This document shows, one piece after another, positions 25,371 to 35,329 of a stretch of DNA of 64,000 nucleotides; positions within the stretch are counted from its first letter, which is position 1, and the number at the start of each line of letters is the position of its first letter. The notes beneath the pieces are model-generated. The model was given only the letters and a program-made list of their open reading frames with translations, was not told where the DNA came from and did not search any database. The position numbers and the translations under genes are program-made. The stretch spans positions 3,909,794 to 3,973,793 of the forward strand of contig JAREIK010000343.1 in assembly GCA_029783825.1 (NCBI GenBank), in the 5' to 3' direction. This DNA is from Sapria himalayana (lineage: Eukaryota; Streptophyta; Magnoliopsida; Malpighiales; Rafflesiaceae).

Positions 25371-25517
25371 TATAGTTATATATGTATATATATCTTAAAA
25401 ATTTATTTGCATTTATACACACACACAACAATATATATATAAACATACATAAATTTTATGCATGCATATATATATGCACAACATTATATGTATATATACA
25501 TACAATAAAATTTATGC

Positions 25518-25558
<41 letters not shown>

Positions 25559-26214
25559 GACATAAACATCATATATATATATATATATATACATATGTAT
25601 ATATATCTTATGCGTATATATATAACTACATATAGTTTTGTGTGTGTGTGTGTGTGTATAAATATACTTATAGATTATATATATATATGTAGATATATCA
25701 TATGTGTGTATATATATATATATATGTTAAAAATTTTCTTCATACATATACATACATACATACATACATACAACATCATATGTATATATTATACATATGT
25801 ATATATCCAGTGCAAATATATATATATATATATATTGTGATATTCATGGTCATAAATATATCTAGTAATATACCATCATGATATGATCATCATGTATACA
25901 TTATATATATCACAATGATATCATCAATTTGTAATATAGGCATATCATGATGCATTATGCGAATTGTGATAGAGAGTTTTATAAAAAAAATACTTTATTA
26001 TTATTATTTAAGTGTTGATTTGGATGCTTTTTAAATATTCTAATAGTATGATAATCATACTAAGAATATCACACAAAATGACAAAATTACAAAACATAAA
26101 TAATTTTGGCTTTGTGCACAATTTTTTAAAACAAATTGGTTTGTTAAATATTAATTACTTTACCGTTAATGTACAAAAACATAATTTTCTCAAATTTTTA
26201 TAAATCATATTTTT
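25371..26214. repeat. AT/GT microsatellite region, copy 1
   Basis: Long (AT)n runs (25521-25553, 25570-25592, 25815-25835), (GT)n at 25637-25657 and (CATA)n at 25741-25770. It is followed by TGATATTCATGGTCATAAAT and a section ending near 26210 that recurs almost in order at 62112-62890. Confidence 0.85.
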
Positions 26215-26431
26215 TTGTATAATTTTTACATAATACATTCTTTCTTTTTTCTCTCTCTATCTGTGATTCCCTCCCTCCCTCCCTCTCTCTCTCTCTCTAT
26301 GTCCTTCCTCTCCCTCCCTCCTTCCATCCCTCCCCCCTCTCTCTATCCTTCCTCTCCCTCCCTCCCTCTCTCTCTACATCTCACTCTCTCTCTATGTGTC
26401 TTTCCTCTCCCTCCCTCCCCTGCTCTCTACA

Positions 26432-26463
<32 letters not shown>

Positions 26464-27120
26464 CTTCCTCTCCCCACTCTCTCTCCTTCTCCCCCCTCTC
26501 TCCTTCTCCTTCCACACACACACACACTCTCTCTCCCCTCTCCCCCATTCTCTATTTCTCTCTCTCTCCTTCCAATCTTTCCCTCTATCACTTTCCTTCT
26601 ACTATGTCATCCTCTCTCTCTTTCTACTCTCTCCTCTCTCCCTCTCTCTCCTTCCTATCTTTCCCTCTCACTTTCATTCTACTCTCTCCTCTCTCTTCCC
26701 TTCTACTCTCTCCTCTCTCTTCCCTTCTACCCTCTCCTCTCTCTTCCCTTCTACCCTCTCCTCTCTCTTCCCTTCTACCCTCTCCTCTCTCTTCCCTTCT
26801 ACTCTCTCCTCTCTCTTCCCTTCTACTCTCTCCTCTCTCTTCCCTTCTACTCTCTCCTCTCTCTTCCCTTCTACTCTCTCCTCTCGCTTTCCTTCTACTC
26901 TCCTCTCTCCCTCCCTTTCTTTTTTTTCTCTCCTTCCACTCCTTCCCTCTCTATCTTTCTAGATTTTCCTCCCTCTCCCCTCTCTCAACTTATCTCTCTT
27001 TGTCCCCTTTTTCACCAACTCTCTCTCTTCTTCTTATCTCTATATATCCTCTCTCTCTTTCTCTCTCTTGTTGATATTGGATTTTATTTGATGCACCTGT
27101 GCTCTCAATATCAATATTAA
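26215..27120. repeat. Pyrimidine (CT) tract, copy 1
   Basis: About 840 bp made almost wholly of C and T on the plus strand, built from CTCTCT and CCCTCC runs. Three long open frames cross it only because pyrimidine-only DNA lacks stop codons. I do not regard them as genes. It matches the tract at 62890-63390 in position. Confidence 0.9.
26690..26895. repeat. 24-bp minisatellite within the CT tract
   Basis: About nine or ten head-to-tail copies of a 24-bp unit, TTCTACTCTCTCCTCTCTCT followed by TCCC, with C/T changes. Being a multiple of three, it gives a repeating LPFYSLLS in one frame. Confidence 0.9.
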
Positions 27121-27403
27121 AACTTAGTCATTAAATGTGTGATTATAAGCAATGTTTTTTTAATTATTGAGTGAATGTCATTTTTTAGATACTACAATTA
27201 TTGTGCTTGGTTTTCTCTACTTGGCAATTTTCTTCTTCCCTTGATCCCCTCTTCTTCTTCTTTTTATTCTCGCGTTGTATAAATCCTTGTTTCATCAAGG
27301 TATAATAATTAAAATATATCTCCCTCACTATTATGTTTTACCCTTTTATATAAGTAATATGTGTAAACACCTACATTAATAATATATCACCATTGAATAT
27401 TCA
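27121..27403. other. Spacer between CT and GA tracts, copy 1
   Basis: Unique AT-rich DNA. Its first 210 bp or so have no counterpart in copy 2, while the end (TACCCTTTTATATAAGTAA) does (near 63380). Confidence 0.55.
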
Positions 27404-27590
27404 AAAAAAAGAGAGGGTGAGAGAGAGAGAGAAAGGGAGGGAGGGAGAGATAGGGTCATAGAGAGAAATGGAGAGAGAGATAGGGTCAGAGAGAGAAAGA
27501 GGGAGGGTGAGAGAGAGAGAGAGAGGGTGAGGGTGAGAGAGAAAGCGAGAGAAAGAGTCAGAGAGGGGGAAGGCAGCAGCTAAGGTACGG
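27404..27590. repeat. Purine (GA) tract, copy 1
   Basis: AGAGAGGGTGAGAGAG-type DNA. With the upstream CT tract it forms an imperfect mirror pair on one strand. The matching tract in copy 2 is 63430-63690. Confidence 0.9.
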
Positions 27591-28099
27591 AGAGAGGAGG
27601 AAAATTGAAGGGATGGGAATGAGTATGAGGGATAAGGATGAAGACGTCAAAAACAAGAACAAATATCTATATCAATTTTCATTTAAATCAAATGCAAATA
27701 CCACGAATTTTACAAAATTTATATTTCGCACACTAATTATTTGTTTTCTAAAAATATCCAAACATAATTTACCCTGAATTTTCTAGCTTAATGCTTTAAG
27801 ATAAACTTAAAATTAATTTTATTGAAACAACATAACTTCATAGTTAGGATTATAACATAAATTTTAAATCAACATCCTAATCACAATTTTTTATTTGCAG
27901 AAAAAAAATCATACTGGAGAAAGGATGAGGCAGGAGATGAACCTTGAATCAGTGTATAGTATGTGTTTTCGAATATAACAAACTTGCACGTTGTAGCCAA
28001 CACATCGAAGTTCAAATTATTAAAGTTAACTTCAAGAACATTTCAGGACGGAGGCACCAGGCACTAGCGAAAAACAAAAAGATGGCAAAACAACACATG
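27591..28099 (-). other. 3' flank of BBX-A, shared with the other BBX copies
   Basis: Contains GCTTTAAGATAAACTTA, AACATAACTTCATAGTTA and GGAGAAAGGATGAGGC, phrases repeated in order at 42330-43284 (BBX-B flank, split by a MULE) and at 63820-64000 (BBX-C flank). No gene is present. Confidence 0.8.
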
Positions 28100-28363
28100 T
28101 TAAGCACCGTCCCTACCAGAACGACAGATAATTTCTGGAACACTAAATTCGTTTTCCATGCTCCATAATTGATTAGCTTTTAGGTTTCTTGAATCATTTG
28201 TTTCCTTATTTCCGCCTTGCCATCCCATTTCAGAAAAATTCTGAGATGGGCACATAAAAGTTTTTTCGGGAACCGAAATCCCCATGGTTTCTGATGATAA
28301 GCACTTCTTTTCTCTACTGCGATCAGTGTCAGTGGCGTGCAACACGCCCCCATGTTCCTTCAC
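28100..28363 (-). pseudogene. BBX-A exon 3, C-terminus frameshifted
   Basis: Starts after TTATAGCAG with VKEHGGVLHATD and keeps ISVPEKTF and FSVPEI. It then runs into an unrelated tail (ICRSGRDGA) because of a 28-bp deletion relative to BBX-B. Confidence 0.85.
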
Positions 28364-28809
28364 CTGCTATAACCAAAAAACGTTTAATTCCGTAATCGTG
28401 TCAGAACGACGAAGTGTTGCCATTTTAAGTTCCTACTTCATAGTTGCATACTTGCATTAACCGAGACTCTTTTTACGATGACTCCAGTAAAAGATAAAGA
28501 GATAGAGAGGAAATAAATATTCTATCATGCGTCACCATGAGAATTGAATAGACAAGTATCATATTCTCCATTTCTGACATATAAATATAGCTATCTTGTA
28601 TCTACACATTGCTTTCTCCCGCAGAAAGCAAAAAAAAAACTGAAAAAAAAAAAGTCAGTTAGCGTTTTTGTTAATGAAAGCTGCCGCACAGCATTGTTTC
28701 CTTATACAAAGTAAAAAACAAAAAGAGAGTAGGTTTCAGTTACCGGAACACTGCACTGATTGTAAATAATGGTAATACCGAAAGAAAAATAAAAGAAGAG
28801 AAACCTAAC

Positions 28810-29312
28810 CATGGAAAACCCAAAATGAGAAGAAGATGGGCATGGAAAATTTTCTACGGCGAGCCAACCAAGGAACGTATCCGCTAGGTAGTGATCAGTT
28901 CTGATGTTGCTTGTCGAAGAACTAATTCCAGGAACTAATATCATATCGTCACTGCTCATGCTCAACTCTGCGTTGGAAGGAAGCAAGAAATCCATTTATC
29001 CTGAACAGGATAAATGCTTTTGATGAACAGGAGGATCTATCTGCGTTGGAAGGAAGCAAGAAATCTGCGTTGGATAAATGCTCAACTCCGCTAGGTAGGG
29101 TTTTCTTTCTGATGAACAGGAGGATCGGCAGTGCTTTCTGTTGCTACGCAGGGTAGCATATCGCGTGAGGAAGTAGCCGAGACGACCTTAACGCCGGTGA
29201 GAAGAAATCTGTCATGCTTTTGAGTTAAAACATTTGCTGAATGTATGGGAGCGTCACAGTCACTGCATAGAATGGCTCTATCTTGTTGGCAAAACAAGAT
29301 GGCCCGTTTATC
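28810..29312 (-). pseudogene. BBX-A exon 2, interrupted
   Basis: Begins after TTTTTCAG with DKRAILFCQQDRAILCSDCD (second half of B-box 2). It reaches a stop at 29091-29093 after 73 codons. Beyond the scrambled insert the sequence returns to the BBX-B pattern (SNAELSMSSDDMILVPGISS) and ends at the donor ATG/GTTAGG. Confidence 0.88.
28996..29095. other. Scrambled filler DNA in BBX-A exon 2
   Basis: 100 bp replace the 17 bp found in BBX-B at 48752-48768. It is assembled from nearby pieces: GATGAACAGGAGGATC (29022-29037, source 29111-29126), a 26-bp copy at 29040-29065 of 28967-28992, and TCCGCTAGGTAG (29087-29098, source 28880-28891). It also has an 8-bp hairpin TTATCCTG-AA-CAGGATAA at 28996-29013. 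Confidence 0.88.
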
Positions 29313-29410
29313 CTGAAAAACATATCCTAATAAAATCGCAGAATTCGTCAACTACATCACGTCGCTCTCTCTTATATGCAATCATAACATGATATGCGCA
29401 AACATGCTTT

Positions 29411-29634
29411 TTAATCAAACCTATTAGGATTTGCATTGGAATAGGTGAGAGAGATGAGAGAATGGAAGAGGAGTAGAAAAAAGAATAATATTATGTTTTC
29501 ATTAATTAAGAAAAACATAACACATATATACTTAAATTTCAACAATCCACACATCAAGTATTCTTACAAAAACAAAATAAAAAAAAAACAATATAAATTA
29601 CAAAAAAAAAAAAAAACAAAATTGAATATTGTTG
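29411..29634. other. 224-bp unmatched segment left of copia-2
   Basis: In BBX-B, intron 1 runs from GCGCAAACATG straight into GTAAACCAAAGCG and then AAATTCAGATC. In BBX-A the 28 bp between are missing and this A-rich segment plus copia-2 stand there instead. It ends in A-rich DNA (29570-29620) but has no recognised identity. Confidence 0.7.
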
Positions 29635-29944
29635 TGTTGACGGGTTGTTCGATTGTGTTAGGATATGGAAGTGAAGTTACAAATTTGCCCTTAATGAGCA
29701 ATTATCGTGCATTACTGTAAAGTTTTTTTTTAATAAATTTACGCGTTTTAATTATCGGACTGATATAAAAGCCGATATTTTTTTTGACCTAGCTGCTGGA
29801 TGATAATTATTGATTGTTTTTGAATTGGCTCTGCTGCGCGATATCTCTTCTTCTCTTCTATTCTTCTCTTCTTCTTCTTCTTGAATCTGTTCTGTTCTTG
29901 AGAATTTCTTGTGTTAAACAAGAAATAGTTGTTTCAAAACAACA
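29635..29944 (+). repeat. 5' LTR of copia-2 (310 bp)
   Basis: TGTTGACGGG...CAAAACAACA. The 8-bp stem-loop ATTTCTTG / CAAGAAAT is at 29904-29926. Confidence 0.94.
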
Positions 29945-29947
29945 TTG

Positions 29948-29959
29948 TGGTATCAGAGC
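29948..29959 (+). promoter_or_regulatory. Primer-binding site (initiator tRNA-Met), copia-2
   Basis: TGGTATCAGAGC, three bases after the 5' LTR, as in copia-1. Confidence 0.92.
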
Positions 29960-30181
29960 ATCGTTACTTAACTGTGATTGAAATTATTTTTGAACAATAT
30001 TCAAATCTAATTTCTCCAGTTAGGCGTTCTCTGAAAACCTAAATATATTTCACAAATTTCTTAAGATCGAGCATAGATCTAACCAGATCTAGCAAGATCT
30101 AAAGGGTTTGTGGTTTTTTAAAAATTATTTTTTACAAAACCTGAACCTTCTGTTCATATTTTTTCAAGCTGTTCTTAAGAT

Positions 30182-33100
30182 ATGTTTTCAAAAACTCAAA
30201 ACACATCAAACTCGGGTTTGATTCCTATTCCCTTGTTTGATGGTGATAATTTTGACTATTGGCTTGTCAAAATGCGAACGTTATTTATCTCCCAAGACAT
30301 ATGGGAAATAGTGGTTTCTGGATATGAAGAAGCTCCTAATTTCTCTATTCTGGAAGGTAAAGAGCTGTTACAAGAGAAGGAATTAAGGAAGTTAAATGCT
30401 AAGGCATTACTTTTCATCCAACAGGGTGTAAGTAATGCGATATTTCCTAGATTACTTGGCTGTACTCAAGCCAAGGAGGCATGGGACCTCCTAATCGAGG
30501 AATATCAAGGAGATAAGAAGGCTCGAGGAGCTCTTCTGCACTCCTTGAGAAAAGACTTTGAGAATCTGAGTATGAAAAACTCAGATTCTCTTACTGAGTT
30601 TTCAACTCAGTTCTTAGACATTGTTAATCAACTGAAGATTCATGGAGAAAATGTCTCTGAGACTCGATTGGTTGAAAAACTTTTAATATGCATGCCTGAT
30701 AAATTTGATGCCATTGTGGCAGTTATTGAGGAGACCAAAGACCTATCAAAACTCTCCATCCAGCAAGTTTTGAGCTCTCCTGAAGTCTTATGAGGGTCGA
30801 TTACTGAAGAGAGCAGAAAGTTCTGCAGAGACTGCAATGCAGTCAAGATGGGAAGATAACTCTGTTAAGGCTGAAGAGCAATACAGAGATATGAAGAATA
30901 AGAAAAATGCACTAAGGTATGGATCTAAAAATAAAAATAAAATTAAAATTAAAACAGGCTCTTTTTCTTCTCATTCTTCAGACTCACCTAAGGAACAAGG
31001 TTCTTGCACTATTTGCAAGAGACTAAACCACACTGCGACAGAGTGTTGGTTTAGAAAACAAAATCAGTGCCAAAACTGTAAAAAGTTTGGGCACAGTTCA
31101 AAGAACTGTAAGAACATATCCAACCAGAGTGCTGGTTTTACAGAATGAGTAAGTTCTGTAGAACATCTGTTTTATGTAAATGAAACAGAAAATATACACT
31201 CAGTAAATACTTGGTTTCTGGACAGTGGCTGCTCAAACCACATGTCTGGAAATGAAGAGATATTTGTGGATTTACTTCCAGTAGTAAATTCACAAGTCAA
31301 ATTGGGGAATGGTGAACTAGTTCAGGCGCAAGCCAAGGGCAGAGTGGCTGTACCCACCTGTTCTGGAACAAAGTTCATAAAAGATGTACTTCTGGTTCCT
31401 GCCTTGGACCAGAACCTACTAAGTGTCGGGCAATTAATTGAAAAAGGCTATAAATTAATGATTGAAAATAAAATATGTAAAATTTTTGACCAAAATTGCA
31501 ATAAACCTTCCTGGATTGTAAAAATGTCGAGTGGAAGAAATTTTCCACTGACATTTGCAGAGAAAACAGATAAGGCATTCTCAATGAATGTCCAATCTGT
31601 CACCTCTCTATGGCACAGAAGGTTTGGGCATTTGAATTACTCTGACCTAAAAAATATTTTTCAAAATAATTTGGTAACTGGTGTGCCCTCAAACCTTACA
31701 CCACCTAATTCTATCTGTGAAGTATGTTCACTGGGAAAACAATCCAGAAGAAGCTTTCCGAAACACTCTGTCTGGAAAGCTTCTCAACCTCTGGAATTAC
31801 TACATGCTGACATATGTGGTCCTATGTCAGTAAAATCCTTAGGCAGTAGCAGTTATTTTCTGTTATTTATAGATGACTGCACAAGATATATATGGGTTTT
31901 TTTCTTGAAGCACAAGTCTGAAGCACTTGAATGCTTCAAGAAACTTTTACCACTAGTTGAGAGACAATCTGGTCTAAGTGTTAAATCACTTAGAACAGAC
32001 AGAGGAGGTGAGTTCCTCTCTCAAAAATTCACAGATTACTGTGAATCTAAAGGAATAACTAGACAACTTACCACTGCCTACTCACCACAACAGAATGGAG
32101 TTGTGGAGAGGAAAAATAGAACCATAATGGAAATGGCCAGAACATTGTTAAATCAGAAAAACCTACCAAAGATATTTTGGGCAGAGGCAGTGAACACTTC
32201 TGTGTACCTACTCAATAGATGCCCAACCAAAGCACTGGAAAACATAACTCCATTGCAAGCCTGGACTGGTAGGAAGCCTAGTGTTAAACACCTAAAGGTA
32301 TTCGGGAGTGTATGTTACTCCCATATACCAAGTGCACATAGAACCAAATTAGACTCCAAGAGTCTAAAATGTATTTTAGTAGGTTACAGTCTGCAATCCA
32401 AGGGTTACAGACTGTACTCACCAGAAACAAAGACATTTCTGGTGAGTAGAGATATTCTGATTGATGAAAACAGCATGTGGGATGGAAATTTAAGTGAAGC
32501 TAATTCTGGAACCGAAAATGGTTGCACAGAAGCTGGTGCAACCTGCTATAAATTTAAAAATGATCCAAGGTATGATTTCGGCTCACCCTCAACTTTTACT
32601 TCTGAAATTAATTCTGATTCTGATTCTTTTACTGAACATGATTCCAAATATAAGTCCAAATCTGTTTCTGAACATAGTGATTGTACATCATCTAATTCTG
32701 AATCGAGATATGAAATTAGTAAAATAACCCCGGTAAAGTATAGAGACCTATCGGACATTTATCAGAGATGTAACTACACCTCAGTTGAGACACTCAACTA
32801 TGAAGAGGCTGTAAAACATCAATTCTGGTTCAAAGCGATGCAGACAGAAATGTCTGTTATCGAGAAAAATAACACTTGGACCTTAGTTGACTTACCTCAA
32901 AATAAACACAGTATAGGTGTTAAGTGGATTTATAGAATTAAAATTAAATCAAACTCAAATCAGCCTGTATACAAGGCTCGATTGGTAGCTAAAGGCTACT
33001 CACAAAAACACGGATTAGACTACCATGAAACCTTTGCTCCAGTGGCAAGGTTAGAAACCATAAGGCTTTTAATAGCCTTAGCCGGATAGAAAGGTTGGAA

Positions 33101-34316
33101 TTTATTCCAATTAGATATAAAATCTGCCTTTCTAAATGGAAAACTTAAGGAAGAGATATATGTAGAACAACCCCCTGGGTTTGTGAAAAAGGGGAGTGAA
33201 CACTGTGTTTATAAATTAAATAAGGCCTTGTATGGGTTGAAACAAGCTCCTCGTGCTTGGTATCAACAAATCAACTCTTATCTTCTGAATCAAGGATTCA
33301 GTAGAAGCAAGAGTGAGCCTACACTCTATGTTAAAAGAGATAACAATTCTGGAATTTTGATTGTTTCCTTGTATGTTAATGATATAATATTTACAAGTAA
33401 TAAAACAGAATTGATAAATAATTTTAGGAGAGAAATGGAATTTAGATATGAAATGTCTGATCTAGGAAGTTTAAAACAATTCCTAGTACTTAAAATAATT
33501 CAAGACACAAGTGGTGTGTCCGTTTCTCAAACCTTATACATTAAACAAGTATTGAAAAACTTTGGAATGAGTAACTGTAAACCAGTGTCTACCCCTTTAG
33601 AAGTAAATCAGAAACTTCTTACAGCTAAGTGTAAACCAGTAAATATGAAAAATTTCAGAAGTCTAATAGGCAGTCTGCTGTATGCATCAGCAACCAGACC
33701 TGACATAGTTTTCTCAGTTCATTTGCTATCACGTTTTATGCACTATCCGAATCATATACACCTAAGTGCTGCTAAACGTATATTGAGATATCTCAAAGGT
33801 ACACTTAATTTAGGTCTGAAATATCATAGAATTAATCATACAGAAATCATAGGTTATTGTGATAGTGATTGGGGAGGAAATCCAGAGGATTACAAAAGTA
33901 CCTCTGGATATGTATTTAATCTTGGAACTACTGCAGTTTCTTGGCAGTCCAAGAAACAATCAACTGTAGCCTTGTCCACTACTGAAGCTGAATATGTTTC
34001 AGCTTCAGTTGCAACCTCTCAAGCCTTATGGCTTAGAAAACTGTTGGGTGACTTAGATAAAGTCCAAAAATATCCAACAAAAATTCTGTGTGATAATCAA
34101 TCCACTATATCTATTGCGAATGATATGGTAATGCACAGCCGAACTAAACACATAGGTCTGAAATATCATTTCATTAAGGATACGATTGAATCTAATGAAG
34201 TTAAGTTGGTTTTTTGCAGGACTGAAGATCAAGTAGCTGATATATTCACAAAGTCTTTACCAAGAGAAAAGTTTATCTATTTGAGAGAAAAGCTTGGACT
34301 AACCTCAACTACATAG
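30182..34316 (+). pseudogene. copia-2 gag-pol, broken
   Basis: Aligns codon for codon with the copia-1 Gag-Pol but carries four clear defects: a one-base insertion at about 30775-30780 after 198 codons; a stop TGA at 31146-31148 in place of CAA, just before the protease; a stop TAG at 33087-33089 in place of CAG, within RT; and a catalytic-site change, YVDD to YVND (N codon 33378-33380). Zinc knuckles, protease LDSG, integrase D-D-E and RNase H residues are otherwise conserved. The two nonsense changes are C-to-T on the coding strand. It could only move by using proteins from a relative such as copia-1. Confidence 0.93.
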
Positions 34317-34320
34317 AATC

Positions 34321-34327
34321 GGGGGGA
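34321..34327 (+). promoter_or_regulatory. Polypurine tract, copia-2
   Basis: GGGGGGA one base before the 3' LTR. Confidence 0.82.
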
Positions 34328-34328
34328 T

Positions 34329-34636
34329 TGTTGATGGGCTGTTCGATTGTGTTAGGATATGGAAGTGAAGTTACAAATTTGGCCTTAATGGGCAATTATC
34401 GTGCATTACTGTAAAGTTTTTTTTAATAAATTTACGCGTTTTAATTATCGGACTGATATAAAAGCTGATATTTTTTTGACCTAGCTGCTGGATGATATTT
34501 ATTGATTGTTTTTGAATTGGCTCTGCTGCGCGATATCTCTTCTTCTCCTCTATTCTTCTCTTCTTCTTCTTCTTGAATCTGTTCTGTTCTTGAGAATTTC
34601 TTGTGTTAAACAAGAAATAGTTGTTTCAAAACAACA
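34329..34636 (+). repeat. 3' LTR of copia-2 (308 bp)
   Basis: TGTTGATGGG...CAAAACAACA, collinear with the 5' LTR. Confidence 0.94.
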
Positions 34637-34723
34637 AAATTCAGATCTCATAAATAGTAATTTTTACAGGTCCTCCCAAAAAAAGCTTGAATCTTTAGCC
34701 GAGAGCAAAAGTTGGACGATTAC

Positions 34724-34906
34724 CTGGCAGATGTCACAAAGTGGGTAATTTGGAAAAGGACGAAGTAGGGGAAAGCGGCTGTACGTCGAGGCGAGTTTGT
34801 TAGCGTAATGAACGCCATAGTCACAAGAGTGGCAGAGGGCGGCTTCATCTACTATGCAAAAAAATGAGGCCTCGATCAATCCACAAACATCGCATTGAAT
34901 CTTCAT
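34724..34906 (-). pseudogene. BBX-A exon 1 (B-box 1)
   Basis: 61 codons starting MKIQCDVCGLIEASFFC and ending CDICQ, followed by the donor GTAATC. The B-box carries C5, C8, C17, D20, C25, C28 and H33, but Y42 replaces the final His. Confidence 0.88.
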
Positions 34907-35195
34907 CAGAGCTCAGTCTGATGGGCAGATTTAGTGGAAATAATGCTGTTAAAACTTGAAATACACAAACACACATACATATATATATATACCTACAAGC
35001 AGACACCCATGAGCAAAAGGTTATCTTGTAGCTCTTCAAAGTTAGCTTTTTTTAAGGAAATAAAGTCCATTTTCATTCCCAAAATCCAAGTAACTATTCT
35101 TTCACGCTCACTACCTTGGATTTGGCCATTTGGGTAAAAGTATTCTATCAATTATATACTCACATTTGCGTAATATCATGCATTCCAAAGGGATA
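34907..35195 (-). promoter_or_regulatory. 5' flank / promoter region of BBX-A
   Basis: Collinear with the BBX-B upstream region (49379-49665), including a CA/TA microsatellite about 60-80 bp before the ATG and GAGTATATAATTG (35147-35159 on the minus strand), a possible TATA box. Similarity ends near 35195. Confidence 0.55.
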
Positions 35196-35329
35196 GTGTA
35201 TACATATATTAGATTTAATTCAAAGTTTATCTAATTCATATGATCAATAAGTCATAAATCTAACAAATGATAATCTGATAGATAGTTTAATATTTATTAA
35301 TATTACCTCTGTCATCTTAAAAGAAGAAA

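Larger units (their letters stand above)
29635..34636 (+). mobile_element. Ty1/copia retrotransposon copia-2, full length, inactive
   Basis: Same family as copia-1, complete with both LTRs (29635-29944 and 34329-34636), primer-binding site (29948-29959) and polypurine tract. The two LTRs differ by about seven substitutions and two poly-T length changes in about 308 bp, roughly 2 percent. It lies in intron 1 of BBX-A, opposite to the gene. The expected 5-bp target duplication is absent: GTTG precedes and AAATT follows. Confidence 0.95.
28100..34906 (-). pseudogene. BBX-A: double B-box zinc-finger gene, disrupted
   Basis: Paralogue of BBX-B (47788-49378) with the same three-exon plan on the minus strand: exon 1 34724-34906, exon 2 28810-29312, exon 3 28100-28363. 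Lesions relative to BBX-B: (1) intron 1 is 5411 bp instead of 210 bp because copia-2 lies in it; (2) the last zinc ligand of B-box 1, H42, is Y; (3) a 100-bp scrambled insert at 28996-29095 brings an in-frame stop at 29091-29093 and shifts the frame; (4) a 28-bp deletion near 28130 shifts the C-terminus and removes the last 14 residues seen in BBX-B. Splice sites look intact. The longest product would be about 134 residues, two B-boxes without the C-terminal half. A microprotein-like role cannot be excluded, but pseudogene is the simpler reading. Confidence 0.88.

Noticed and set aside
17609..25373. 3-bp target duplication of CACTA-1
   Set aside because: Left ATT and right TAT do not match, and both flanks are AT microsatellite, so I do not claim it. 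The element call rests on the TIRs and protein remnants.
26215..27120. 301-residue open frame (and two overlapping ones) with an LPFYSLLS repeat
   Set aside because: It lies wholly in a pyrimidine tract, where stop codons cannot form. All three frames are open, and the paralogous tract has a different repeat.
28100..34906. BBX-A as a functional gene with a long intron
   Set aside because: Splice sites survive, but an in-frame stop, a frameshift and loss of a zinc ligand argue for a pseudogene.
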